64,000 bases of DNA from positions 186,001 through 250,000 of the forward strand of contig NZ_CAOS01000013.1 in NCBI RefSeq assembly GCF_000315365.1, written 5' to 3'. The first letter of the stretch is position 1. Each line of letters begins with the position of its first letter. The notes beneath the pieces are model-generated. The model saw only the letters and a list, made by a program, of their open reading frames with translations, made no database searches and had not been told where the DNA came from. Source of the stretch: Desulforamulus hydrothermalis Lam5 = DSM 18033 (lineage in GTDB: Bacteria; Bacillota; Desulfotomaculia; Desulfotomaculales; Desulfotomaculaceae). Both the position numbers and the translations under genes were made by a program. Shown one piece after another: positions 19,459-28,023 of this stretch.

Positions 19459-20568
19459 TTGTTAGAAATAATAAAAGTATGTGAGCGGCGTCATTGGCAA
19501 AAATTTATGGAGGTACCTTGGCAAATTTATGCCAGGGATCCGCTTTGGACACCGGCTCCCTGGGATTCCCGGCTGCAACTGTTTAACCCGCAAGCCAATC
19601 CTTTATTAAGTCATGTGCACCTGGAATGTTTTTTAGCCTTTGCTGATAATGTACCGGTTGGCCGTATTGCTGCCATTACCGATGACCTGCTGAATGATCA
19701 AAGAATTGGTTTGTTTGGCTGTTTTGAAACTGTTAACCACCCTGAGGTGGCACGGGAACTTATTAAAGCGGCTTGCCGGAGTCTGGCCGGGCAAGGAAAA
19801 ACTCTGGTACAAGGACCGGTTACTTTGAATACCAGCCAGCAGGTGGGCTTGTTGGTGGAAGGATACAACATACCACCGCAACCGATGATGCCCTATAACC
19901 CGCCCTATTATGCAGAATTGCTTGAACAAAACGGTTTTGGCAGGTTGCTGGACTTATACTCTTACCTCTGGAGGGCGGAATTTTTCAGAGAAAATAATAA
20001 GCTGGCCCGGGTGGCGGCCAGGGCAGCCGGTATTCCCGGCCTGCAAATACGCAGTTTTAAGTATTATGATCTTTATGGAGAAGCTAAAAAGTTAGCAGAT
20101 ATTCACAACCGGTCTATGACCAACCAGTGGGGTTTTGTGCCTATGGACCAGTCAGAGGCGGCTCAGTTTCTGGCTGGATTAAAAGATTACACCGATCCGG
20201 AAATGTTAATTATGTGTGAAGTAAAAAAACAACCGGTGGGCATCTGCCTGATGATGCCGGATATAGGCCCGCAGCTGCGGGCGGCCCGGCGGGCAGGTTT
20301 ATTTGGCAGCCTGTCGGCCTTCAGCCGATCCAGGTCTTTGCGGGTAGGCGTGCTGGCAGTCATACCGGACTACCGGCGTAGAGGAGTGGTGGCCCTGTTA
20401 ATAAAAAAAGCCATGGAAACAGCAATAAAAAAAGGATACCGACAAGCTGAGCTTTCCCTGATTATGGACACCAACCAGGATATGAACAGCATTGTTGCTT
20501 CTCTGGCGGGCAGTCAGGTGTATAAGAAATATCGCGTTTATGAAAAAGCTATTTTAACTGACCGCTGA
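19459..20568 (+). CDS. GNAT-fold acyltransferase-like protein, YghO type
   Basis: 369 residues from TTG 19459, eight bases behind GGAGG; an ATG at 19444 overlaps that site. The C-terminal half contains a GNAT-like core (LRVGVLAVIPDYRRRGVVALLIKKAME), where Q/RxxGxG/A is present as RRRGVV, so acyl-CoA binding is likely. The N-terminal half (VPWQIYARDPLWTPAPWD) is typical of a family of uncharacterised GNAT proteins. Substrate unknown. Stands alone between the T-box promoter and a hypothetical gene. Confidence 0.75.
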   Translation: MLEIIKVCERRHWQKFMEVPWQIYARDPLWTPAPWDSRLQLFNPQANPLLSHVHLECFLAFADNVPVGRIAAITDDLLNDQRIGLFGCFETVNHPEVARELIKAACRSLAGQGKTLVQGPVTLNTSQQVGLLVEGYNIPPQPMMPYNPPYYAELLEQNGFGRLLDLYSYLWRAEFFRENNKLARVAARAAGIPGLQIRSFKYYDLYGEAKKLADIHNRSMTNQWGFVPMDQSEAAQFLAGLKDYTDPEMLIMCEVKKQPVGICLMMPDIGPQLRAARRAGLFGSLSAFSRSRSLRVGVLAVIPDYRRRGVVALLIKKAMETAIKKGYRQAELSLIMDTNQDMNSIVASLAGSQVYKKYRVYEKAILTDR

Positions 20569-20629
20569 CAAGCAATTACTCTGTCAAACATATAACAGGC
20601 AGAAAAATATGGATGAGAGGAGTTAAAAT

Positions 20630-21094
20630 ATGTTTCGCTTACCGCCTTTCGGGGATCCGCGTATTGCACTGTTTGGTCTGACTATGTTTACACAGGCTAA
20701 TCCGGGCTTGGAAAAACAGCTGGAGGTTTTTGCCAACATCCTGGCAGCTACCCGCAATTCACTTTCTGCTATTCGCAGCGAAATGCATAATTTTGAAGCA
20801 TCCATGCTTTCTCTGGCAACACCGAAAACCGCTTATACCACGCAACCGGTTCATGAAACCGCTGGCCCAAATGATGCAGCTGCCGGCCACAGCTCTGCCA
20901 ACTATAGCCAGACCAACTTTCAACAACCAACCGTCCAACCGGAACAGACCTATACCAATATGCAAACAATGGAGGTTAATACAGAACAACAAACTCGGTT
21001 AAGAGAAACATTGGAAAACATGATTAAACAAAATCCGGATAAATTAACGGAGTTTTTAGATGATCTGGAGCGATTGATCAAGAAATACCGATAA
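20630..21094 (+). CDS. hypothetical protein, Gln/Thr-rich
   Basis: 154 residues from ATG 20630 behind GAGAGGAG. The N-terminal third is mixed helical, the middle (residues 60-115) is rich in Thr, Asn and Gln and probably disordered, and the end (LRETLENMIKQNPDKLTEFLDDLERLIKKYR region) is a charged helix. No family recognised. The 61-base gap to the preceding gene gives no operon proof. Confidence 0.6.
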   Translation: MFRLPPFGDPRIALFGLTMFTQANPGLEKQLEVFANILAATRNSLSAIRSEMHNFEASMLSLATPKTAYTTQPVHETAGPNDAAAGHSSANYSQTNFQQPTVQPEQTYTNMQTMEVNTEQQTRLRETLENMIKQNPDKLTEFLDDLERLIKKYR

Positions 21095-21132
21095 CTTGTT
21101 TTACCGCTTTGGCAGACGGGAAATCAACTTGC

Positions 21133-21384
21133 TATAAGGTTGACAAAAATTATCGGTGGTTTATGATCCCCTTTGGCTCCGGTCTACGCACTGACAGCAC
21201 TGTGATTTGCTCCGGTCGCCCTTGGGGTCGCCGGGCCGGGAGCGCACCTCCAGGTGTCGCCCACATCCTGTGGGCGCTAAGGGCTCCTTTCGCTTATCAA
21301 GTGCTGTTACCGTGCTTGGACAAGTCGCCGACAGGGGAACATAAAACCACCTCACCTTGTTTGACAATCTTTGTCTACAGCTTG
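21133..21384 (+). mobile_element. degraded copy (252 bp) of the terminator-targeting repeat, copy 1
   Basis: Matches copy 2 over its whole length, including GGTGGTTTATGATCCCC at the left and CTTTGTCTACAG at the right, but with many substitutions and small deletions. A terminator hairpin (21388-21412) follows its right end; no matching hairpin is found on the left, so any duplicated target has been lost. Same orientation as copy 2. Confidence 0.8.
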
Positions 21385-21387
21385 AAG

Positions 21388-21417
21388 TTTCTATGGTTAT
21401 GTGACCATAGATTTTTG
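21388..21417 (+). terminator. terminator hairpin right of repeat copy 1
   Basis: TCTATGGT - TATGTG - ACCATAGA followed by TTTTTG. Probably the original terminator of the gene at 20630-21094, now displaced by the insertion. Confidence 0.75.
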
Positions 21418-21506
21418 TTTTTTAAGAAGGAGTTTTGCAAATAATGTCGAATAAGCACAGACTGGAAACTTTGCTTGCAAAACTTACGATAGAGGTGGTG
21501 AGATCA

Positions 21507-21731
21507 ATGCCAATCTTTGAATTTTCCTGCAAAGTTTGTGGTAAAGAATTTGAAAAACTCCAACTGGCAGGTCGGGAGGAAAAAGTAACCTGTCCCCAGT
21601 GTGCCAGTGAGTCTGTTGAGAAAAAAATCTCAGCGCCTTTTTTACCCAGTTCGGTTGGCAGACCGGCAGACAGTGGTTCCTGTAATCTTGCCAAAGCACC
21701 CAAGTCAGACGGATGTGGAGCCGGCGGTTGA
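21507..21731 (+). CDS. FmdB-family zinc ribbon protein
   Basis: 74 residues from ATG 21507 behind GAGGTGGTGAG; the longer frame from 21435 lacks a site. N-terminal zinc ribbon MPIFEFSCKVCGKEFE ... CPQCAS, four Cys in two CxxC pairs, then a flexible tail with GCGAGG at the end. The family was named after a putative regulator of formamidase, but the function of these short proteins is not known. It sits between repeat copies 1 and 2. Confidence 0.88.
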   Translation: MPIFEFSCKVCGKEFEKLQLAGREEKVTCPQCASESVEKKISAPFLPSSVGRPADSGSCNLAKAPKSDGCGAGG

Positions 21732-21769
21732 GGCATTTAAAACCGTTACGGTTCGTAACGAATAAGTTA

Positions 21770-21788
21770 AACCGGGCAAAGCCCGGTT
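21770..21788 (+). repeat. left duplicate of terminator hairpin flanking copy 2
   Basis: AACCGGGCAAAGCCCGGTT, repeated at 22053-22071 with one loop change (C to T). The left one lacks a T run; the right one has it. Confidence 0.9.
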
Positions 21789-22052
21789 CAGAGTGTTGAC
21801 AAACATCAGCGGTGGTTTATGATCCCCTTTGGCTCCGGTCTACGCACCGACAGCACTATGATTCGCTCCGGTCGCCCTTGGGGTCGCCTCAAACGGCCCC
21901 TCCTGGCCCGGTTCGGCTGGCGCCCACGTCCTGTGGGCGCCACCCCAATGGCTCCTTTCGCTCATCAAGTGCTGTGACCGGTGCTTCGACAAGTCGCCGA
22001 CCGGGGATCATAAAACCACCTCACTTTGTTTACAACCTTTGTCTACAGTCTG
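21789..22052 (+). mobile_element. 264-bp MITE-like terminator-targeting repeat, copy 2
   Basis: Non-coding, GC-rich, ends CAGAGTGTTGACAAAC... and ...TTTGTCTACAGTCTG, which are imperfect inverted repeats; inside them GGTGGTTTATGATCCCC faces GGGGATCATAAAACCACC. The central hairpin GGCGCCCAC-loop-GTGGGCGCC is at 21919-21941. Flanked by a duplicated terminator hairpin. No transposase inside. Opposite orientation to copies 3 and 4. Confidence 0.9.
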
Positions 22053-22076
22053 AACCGGGTAAAGCCCGGTTTTTGT
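22053..22076 (+). terminator. right duplicate of the hairpin, functional terminator
   Basis: AACCGGGTAAAGCCCGGTT followed by TTTGTTTTG. This copy keeps the T run and should still end transcripts from the FmdB gene that read through the element. Confidence 0.85.
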
Positions 22077-22155
22077 TTTGCCCTGTGTTTTGCAATTCTA
22101 ACCAAACTCTCAACCGGAATATAGTAAGAAAAACGGGCAGAGAGGGTGTACGAGG

Positions 22156-23031
22156 TTGCTTGAAGTATTGCATGGGTTGACCGCGTTGCTTGTTTTGTTA
22201 GGCACCTTAATACTTTTAATACACTCATCAACCCCATTGACACAATGGCCCCAAAAAAGGCTTTTGCTGCTGGGGCGGGCAACCGGTATGATTAAATATT
22301 CGCTGCTGTTTATCGCCCGCTTGCCCCTGGCGTTACTTCTGTTTCTGATTATTTACGGTCTGTTGCTGTCTTTTTACTATTGGTCGCAGAGAGTACAAGC
22401 GGATCTGGTGGTCATTCTTGGTTTAAGTATTATAACGGCCATGCTGTCTCTGGCTATGTTGGCCCTGTTAATGGCACCCATTATTTTTATTACTCAAAAA
22501 TTGCTTTTTGACAGCGAGATTGAATTGCGTGTTTTTCGAATAGCGGTTTATTCTATTTTGGTACCCTTTCTATACATTTTTTTGATTAATGATCTGCCTG
22601 CGTCTGTTTCTTTGCTGCAAGGGGTTATGCTGGCCGGACTTATCTTAAATTTTTATCACATATTTAAAGGGATTTTAATTTGCCTGCAGGCGCCGGGTGC
22701 TATGTTTACTTATTTAGATAAACGTTTTGTTCCTGTGTTGATGATAATTTCTTGGTTGCTGGTAATCATTTTTAATCTTTTTGTAATGGTATTTTTAGTT
22801 GCCCGAACCAATCCGCCGGCTTTTGTTGACAGCTGCGGACCGGTAAATCAGCCTTTGCGCCTGCTGTATTTTACCGTAATAACCTTCACCGGCGTGGGCT
22901 ATGGCGATATTACCCCCCGGGGGAATACGGCAGAATTTATTGTAATGCTGGTTTCAATTACCGGTTTTCTGTACGCTGCCTTATTTATCGGCGGTATATT
23001 GGCTGTTTTTTCCGGCAGCAGAAAAGAGTAG
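22156..23031 (+). CDS. potassium channel-like membrane protein with one pore loop
   Basis: 291 residues, about seven hydrophobic segments, with a pore helix and selectivity filter TFTGVGYGDITP near residue 250 between the last two. The filter reads TGVGYGD, close to the K+ channel TVGYGD. Most two-TM channels are shorter; the five extra segments upstream are not a typical voltage sensor (no Arg ladder seen). No cytosolic RCK domain follows. TTG start behind AGAGGG. Confidence 0.78.
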   Translation: MLEVLHGLTALLVLLGTLILLIHSSTPLTQWPQKRLLLLGRATGMIKYSLLFIARLPLALLLFLIIYGLLLSFYYWSQRVQADLVVILGLSIITAMLSLAMLALLMAPIIFITQKLLFDSEIELRVFRIAVYSILVPFLYIFLINDLPASVSLLQGVMLAGLILNFYHIFKGILICLQAPGAMFTYLDKRFVPVLMIISWLLVIIFNLFVMVFLVARTNPPAFVDSCGPVNQPLRLLYFTVITFTGVGYGDITPRGNTAEFIVMLVSITGFLYAALFIGGILAVFSGSRKE

Positions 23032-23108
23032 TTCTGATACCGGCAGCCGATTATAATTATCGGTATAGATACCGGGCATTAATTTGCCTGTGGTGGAGGT
23101 TATGAACT

Positions 23109-24737
23109 TTGCGAATTGAGACACTTGACGTTTTTTTTCCACAGCCTTTAGCTCAGGTTTACATAAGCAATTTTTTAAAGGTCAGCCGTTTTTTTACTTA
23201 CGATCCGGGGCAACTGTCACAGCTCGCCAAACGACTTAGTTATTTGTCTGCCCGCCGGCAGAAAAACCATAATTATAAAACGTTGGCGGCTGTTCTACGG
23301 CAGGATAATTTACAGTTAGGGTGCAGTGAGCAAACCTTACACCATATCAGCCTGTTAGAAACAGGCCGGGCGGTGGCTTTGGTGACCGGCCAGCAACCCG
23401 GCCTGCTGACCGGACCGCTTTACACGGTTTATAAAGCCATGGGAACCATTGTATTGGCCCGGCAACTTTCTGCCCAGTTAAAAATTCCGGTGGTACCGGT
23501 ATTTTGGATTGGTGCGGACGATCATGATTTTGCAGAGGTAAATCATATTTTTGTGCCTAACGCCCGGGGACCGCAAAAAATTGCCTTAGCATATAAGCCT
23601 GCCGGACGCTGTTCGCTGGGGCATCTGCCGGTCCCGCCGGAGATATTTGAGTTCCTGCAGCAGCTGGAGCAACTGACACCGCCCATTGGCTGGCAGCAGG
23701 AAGGTCTTGCTTTGCTAAGGGAGACCGCCCGGCAGTCGGCTGATCTTGCTCAGTGGTTTGGCAGGTTAATGACTTTTCTTTTTAAAGATGACGGTTTAAT
23801 TCTTGTAAACCCGGTGTTACCGCCTCTGCGCGAACTATCGGCAGGTGTATTTTACCGAGCGGTAAACACGGCACCGGCTGTCAACTGCCTGCTGCAATTA
23901 GCCTGTGACCGGGTTGCAGCGGCGGGCTTTACACCCCAGGTTGCGAGCGAGGCAAATAAGCTGCACTTGTTTATGTATATAAACGGGCAGAGAACCGCTT
24001 TGTATTTAAAAAATGACAGGATCAGCGACCGCCAGGGTAACCATACCTGGCTGCCGGAGCAACTGGCTGAGCTAACCTTAAGCCGGCCGGAAAGTTTCAG
24101 CCCGGACGTTGTTTTGCGGCCGGTGGTTCAGGAAGCATTGTTGCCGGTGCTGGGCTATGTGGCAGGTCCTGGGGAGATTGCTTATTGGGCTCTGCTGAAA
24201 AATATTTTTCAACATTTCGGGCTGGAAATGCCTCCGGTATTCCCGCGTCCCAGCTTCATTTTGGTAGAGCCGCCGGTGGGAAAAATCCTGGGCAAGTATC
24301 AAGTTTCCCTGAACCTGTTGCCGGAAGGTTTGGAGGGATTTATGGCAGATTATATTAAACAGGCAGACCCGGTGGGTATTGATGAATTGTTTAATAATTT
24401 GCGCTCTGTCATTAAAGAAGAACAAACAAATCTTGTGCAAAAAGTAACCCAAATAGATCCGACACTTAAGGGAGCGGGTAAAGAAAATTTGCGGCGTTTA
24501 ATGCGGGTGGTTAATTCCTTTGCCGATAAGGTAAAACAGCGTCATCGCAAAAACAACGAGACAGCTTTGCGCCAGCTTAAAAAAGCAAATGAGATGCTTT
24601 GTCCCATGGGACAACAGCAGGAGCGGGTATATAACATATTTCCGTACTTAATGAAATACAGTCCGGGCTTACTTCAAGCAATCTACCCTGCCGTCCGTTT
24701 GTATGATGGGCGACAAAAAATTATATTTTTTAATTGA
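23109..24737 (+). CDS. bshC: bacillithiol biosynthesis cysteine-adding enzyme BshC
   Basis: 542 residues, family length. Adds cysteine to GlcN-malate in bacillithiol synthesis. Motifs: VTGQQPGLLTGPLYTVYKAM near residue 95, VFWIGADDHDFAEVNHIF near residue 135, and FPRPSFILVEP in the C-terminal half. Start TTG 23109 behind GGTGGAGGTT; the nearby ATG at 23102 is out of frame. bshA and bshB are not in the window. C-terminal part contains a coiled-coil-like lysine-rich segment as in other BshC. Confidence 0.92.
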   Translation: MRIETLDVFFPQPLAQVYISNFLKVSRFFTYDPGQLSQLAKRLSYLSARRQKNHNYKTLAAVLRQDNLQLGCSEQTLHHISLLETGRAVALVTGQQPGLLTGPLYTVYKAMGTIVLARQLSAQLKIPVVPVFWIGADDHDFAEVNHIFVPNARGPQKIALAYKPAGRCSLGHLPVPPEIFEFLQQLEQLTPPIGWQQEGLALLRETARQSADLAQWFGRLMTFLFKDDGLILVNPVLPPLRELSAGVFYRAVNTAPAVNCLLQLACDRVAAAGFTPQVASEANKLHLFMYINGQRTALYLKNDRISDRQGNHTWLPEQLAELTLSRPESFSPDVVLRPVVQEALLPVLGYVAGPGEIAYWALLKNIFQHFGLEMPPVFPRPSFILVEPPVGKILGKYQVSLNLLPEGLEGFMADYIKQADPVGIDELFNNLRSVIKEEQTNLVQKVTQIDPTLKGAGKENLRRLMRVVNSFADKVKQRHRKNNETALRQLKKANEMLCPMGQQQERVYNIFPYLMKYSPGLLQAIYPAVRLYDGRQKIIFFN

Positions 24738-24804
24738 GAAAGTATTCACTTTCTCACAAAAATGGAATAAAATATTGCAAAGGGGAAAAAGGAGGTAGGC
24801 AGGG

Positions 24805-25020
24805 ATGAAGTACCGGCTCAACGTGATAGAAGCAATTAATCGGTTTCGGGAATTTAATTTATCGGTTGCCCCGGTGCCGGGTACCAGTAAATATTGCATT
24901 TCTTTTCCAGAGGGGCGCTCCACCTTGTTAAAAGAAAAGATGCTTATAGAAATAGCAGGCAAACTGAAAGGTGAGCAAGCAAGCGAAATATTCCAGCACC
25001 TGCAAGCCTCCGCACGCTAG
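24805..25020 (+). CDS. hypothetical protein, 71 aa
   Basis: Short protein starting at ATG 24805 behind AAAAAGGAGGTAGG, a very strong site. Contains VIEAINRFREFNLSVAPVPG and a C-terminal amphipathic helix. No family recognised. Followed by a clear terminator, which supports a real transcription unit end, possibly shared with bshC. Confidence 0.65.
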   Translation: MKYRLNVIEAINRFREFNLSVAPVPGTSKYCISFPEGRSTLLKEKMLIEIAGKLKGEQASEIFQHLQASAR

Positions 25021-25037
25021 CAAAAATTAAAATCAAT

Positions 25038-25084
25038 GAGGGTGTTGTTCCCTAAGACCGGCTTTAGGGTAACACCCTCTTTAT
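25038..25084 (+). terminator. terminator after the 71-aa gene
   Basis: GAGGGTGTT-GTTCCCTAA, loop GACCGGC, then TTTAGGGTAACACCCTC and TTTATATT. Long, nearly perfect stem. Confidence 0.9.
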
Positions 25085-25248
25085 ATTAATATTAATAACA
25101 AGACCGCCCGCTTATTGTTGATGCGGGTTACTTATTGCGCTTGGTTTGCGGTGCCTGCGGGCATACGACAATTGAGACAGCGCCTTTTAATAAAATATAT
25201 GGTATAATTCCCGTAAAATAATGTTAAAAGCAGCCGGGAGGCAGTAAA

Positions 25249-25425
25249 ATGTTGGCAGTTAGTTTTTTCTTCGCACTGGCAGGGTGCATAATGTTTGTGA
25301 CGGGAGTTGTAGCTCTTTTAATTAATCGTTTAACCGGTCAGAATTGGCCCCCAAAGAAGTGGTTTATTTTATCCGGCAGCGGTTTTCTGGCCATTATTTT
25401 AAGTATGTTAATGGCCATGACCTGA
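25249..25425 (+). CDS. small two-span membrane protein, 58 aa
   Basis: ATG 25249 stands 6 bases behind GGGAGG. The protein has two hydrophobic helices (residues 3-25 and 39-57) joined by a basic loop (LTGQNWPPKKW), and ends at TGA 25425. No family recognised. Size, the strong ribosome binding site and clean membrane pattern support a gene. Confidence 0.6.
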   Translation: MLAVSFFFALAGCIMFVTGVVALLINRLTGQNWPPKKWFILSGSGFLAIILSMLMAMT

Positions 25426-25468
25426 TACAAGGAACCCGGCAAGGCAACATTTAATAAGACCGGTAAAG

Positions 25469-26185
25469 CTAGGCACTTAACTCGCTGATAATATTTTGCC
25501 AGGTTTGGGGTTTCACATAGCGGTACCGGTGTCCGTTATGATAATAATCATGCCCCTGCAAGGCCCTTTTTGTCAGGGTGGCGGGTCCGTCGCGCCTAAC
25601 CACTTGATAAATGGCCAGCATTAGTTCGGGATGAATATTGCTGTCTACCTGGGTGGTGAACAACCACAACAAACCAGGTACTTTTTTTATGCCTACCGGC
25701 GAGATAATGCCGGCAGCCAGAGCCCGGATTACTTCCTGATCGTCTTTACGCCTTTCTAAACGGGTTTCTTCAAAAGCCTGCAGTAAGGTAGTAGGCTGAC
25801 CATGAATATTAATATTGCCCACCAGGTTACTGGCTTTTTCAATCACAGGTTGATCAAAGGTAATATGTCCGTCAATCTTAATGTGCAGGGCGTGCTCCAG
25901 TTTTTCTTGTAAGCCCTTTCTTCCTTCGCAAGACCACACATTTGCTACCGTACTTGGCTTGTCAACCAATTCCAGCCGGGCAAAAACAGGTACGCTGAGG
26001 ATGCCTATACGGCCGTTATAGGGGTTAAAAATTAATAAAGTAACAGCTTTTAAATTGTGCCGGTCTGTCCAAATGCATAATATGTTTGCGTTATTATGCT
26101 GTTGGCGGGCTGCCGCAGGCAACGGACATGCGGCAAATAAAAGCATAACGGCTAAAAGCATGGTTATTAGCAGTTTTTTCTTCAT
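25469..26185 (-). CDS. secreted LCP-like (LytR-CpsA-Psr) protein, divergent
   Basis: 238 residues with an N-terminal signal peptide (MKKKLLITMLLAVMLLFAAC...AAA). The middle (RIGILSVPVFARLELVD, LEHALHIKIDGHITFDQPVIEKASNLVG, EETRLERRKDDQEVIRALAAGI) follows the LCP fold: the first strand with Pro in place of Arg, the GHI-type helix and the RxxxxDxxRxxR-like segment. LCP proteins attach glycopolymers to peptidoglycan. Key basic residues of the pyrophosphate site are only partly kept, so catalytic activity is doubtful. No good ribosome binding site. Confidence 0.6.
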   Translation of the reverse strand: MKKKLLITMLLAVMLLFAACPLPAAARQQHNNANILCIWTDRHNLKAVTLLIFNPYNGRIGILSVPVFARLELVDKPSTVANVWSCEGRKGLQEKLEHALHIKIDGHITFDQPVIEKASNLVGNINIHGQPTTLLQAFEETRLERRKDDQEVIRALAAGIISPVGIKKVPGLLWLFTTQVDSNIHPELMLAIYQVVRRDGPATLTKRALQGHDYYHNGHRYRYVKPQTWQNIISELSA

Positions 26186-26275
26186 AACCCATAGTATGCC
26201 GGGTTAATAATCGGTTTATTACCGTTTAAAAAATAATTATATATAATTCCTTATGGATCAGTTAACCTCCCTGGT

Positions 26276-27124
26276 CTAACTGGCAAACTCCGCCAGTTTG
26301 CCGGCAAAGTCTTTCATTTCATCAGCCATTTTGCCCAGCTGTAAGACAGCTTGCCCCACTTGTTCGGTGGTGGTTGTTTGCATTTGAGCGATGCTGCTGG
26401 TTTCTTCGATGCCGGCGATAATGGTTTTCATAGATTCCTCAATATTTCCTAAGATGGTACTGATTTTTTTGGCGGAAACAACACTGTCCTCGGCCAGTTT
26501 GCGTACCTCATTGGCTACCACCCCAAAACCGCGGCCATGGTTACCGGCCCTGGCGGCTTCAATGGCAGCATTGAGACCCAGTAATTTTGTTTGATCAGCC
26601 ACTTTTTTAATAAACTCAATGACTTCATCGGTATCCTTAATATGTTTTTCGGCCTGGGATACCGCACTGTTCAGTTTTTCACAATGGCTGCCCAGGGCTC
26701 GGGTAACCGCATCGATGGCGGCCGGGACGCTTTGTACGGTGGTGTTTAAACCTTCTGCCATGCCTGCCAGCTGCTGGGCCTGGGCCCTTAATTCCTGAGC
26801 CGCTTCTTCCTGGCTTTTGGCCACGGTATACATTAACTTGCTGATCATGGCATCAGCCAGGTGAGTGGTTTCCTGCTTGTGTTCCATGATGGCCTGGTTA
26901 ACTGCAGCATTGCCGGTTACATCCAATACCACATCCAGATTCGGCAGTTGCAGGAGCTGCTTAAAATCTGTAAAGACAGGGATACCTGATTCCCTGGCGG
27001 CCACAAGGGCAGGTGCGTTTTCGTTAATATCTGCAATGCCGACTACACTAATTTCTGATAAGGAGGACATTAGCCGCAGCATAGCTAATCCGCCTCGGCC
27101 GCCACCTACAATGCCTACTCGCAT
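26276..27124 (-). CDS. soluble chemoreceptor with N-terminal Rossmann domain
   Basis: Two parts: residues 1-95 are a dinucleotide-binding Rossmann fold ([18 protein letters not shown], then [19 protein letters not shown] and [15 protein letters not shown]), like the N-terminal half of a semialdehyde or homoserine dehydrogenase; residues 100-282 are a methyl-accepting signalling domain with the conserved tip [24 protein letters not shown]. No membrane segment, so a cytosolic receptor. The domain order suggests that NAD(P)(H) or a related nucleotide is the signal; this is inference. Start ATG 27124 (or TTG 27127) behind AAGAGGAGGTT. Confidence 0.85.
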   Translation of the reverse strand: MRVGIVGGGRGGLAMLRLMSSLSEISVVGIADINENAPALVAARESGIPVFTDFKQLLQLPNLDVVLDVTGNAAVNQAIMEHKQETTHLADAMISKLMYTVAKSQEEAAQELRAQAQQLAGMAEGLNTTVQSVPAAIDAVTRALGSHCEKLNSAVSQAEKHIKDTDEVIEFIKKVADQTKLLGLNAAIEAARAGNHGRGFGVVANEVRKLAEDSVVSAKKISTILGNIEESMKTIIAGIEETSSIAQMQTTTTEQVGQAVLQLGKMADEMKDFAGKLAEFAS

Positions 27125-27297
27125 CAATCTTATTAACCTCCTCTTAAGTGGTTAAAGAATGTATTCTCGACAGACTTTTGTTTTCCTACCATACAGTTCA
27201 AATATTTTCAAATATTGCATAAATTTATACACAAAACTTGTATCCCGGGCGAGGGTTTGCTATGGTAATGGGGAGAAAATATCACAAGGAGTGATAA

Positions 27298-27858
27298 ATG
27301 ATGGTTTATTGGGCTAAAGAAGGCCGGGAGAATACCGAGGCCACTATCCGGGCAGCCCTCAAATATGCGGCGGAAAAAGGCATTGATTATCTTGTGGTGG
27401 CTTCCAGTACCGGCAGTACTGCCGAAAAGTTAATCAACTGCGGTAAACAAGTGGTTTGTGTAACTTACCAGGCCGGCTTTAAAGAAGCGGGGCAGTTAAC
27501 CATGCAGCCGGCAGTGCGGCAGAGGTTGCAGCAGGCGGGCATTCCGGTATTGGCCACCACCCATCTGATGGCTGGCTTGGATCGGGCCCTGCGTTTTAAA
27601 TTTCAGGGAGTTTATCCTTCAGAAATTATAGCTTATACGTTGCGCATGTTTGGTCAGGGTGTTAAAGTGTGTGTGGAGGTGGCTGTGATGGCTCTGGATG
27701 CAGGATTGATACCCTTTGGCCAAGAAGTGGTGGTGGTGGCGGGAAGCGGCCGCGGTGCGGATACGGCAGTTGCTATGGTACCGGCCCATTCCCAATATAT
27801 TTTTGACAGTAAAATAACTGAAATTATTTGCAAACCACGTGATTTTTCTCATCACTAA
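27298..27858 (+). CDS. stand-alone pyruvate kinase C-terminal domain protein
   Basis: 186 residues matching the PK alpha/beta (C-terminal, regulatory) domain without the catalytic barrel: TEATIRAALKYAAEKGIDYLVVASSTGSTAEKL at the start and VVVVAGSGRGADTAVAM near the end. Such single-domain proteins are common in Clostridia and have no proven role. Tandem ATGs at 27298 and 27301 behind AAGGAGTG. A possible promoter, TTGTAT - 17 - TATGGT, lies at 27239-27268. Confidence 0.85.
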   Translation: MMVYWAKEGRENTEATIRAALKYAAEKGIDYLVVASSTGSTAEKLINCGKQVVCVTYQAGFKEAGQLTMQPAVRQRLQQAGIPVLATTHLMAGLDRALRFKFQGVYPSEIIAYTLRMFGQGVKVCVEVAVMALDAGLIPFGQEVVVVAGSGRGADTAVAMVPAHSQYIFDSKITEIICKPRDFSHH

Positions 27859-28023
27859 GGTTGCTAGTCCTCTGAAACCGGCTTTGTGCCGGTTTATTTG
27901 TTTTATGACAAAAAATAAAACATAATACTTTAACTTTATACTTTGAAATTTCTAAAAAATATTGTCGGGTATTGTAGGGTGAAATATAATAAAAAATATT
28001 GTAAGAATTGGAGTGATAAGCAT

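Noticed and set aside
21109-21444. 111-aa frame across repeat copy 1
   Set aside because: Runs from unique sequence into the repeat and out again into a terminator; no ribosome binding site.
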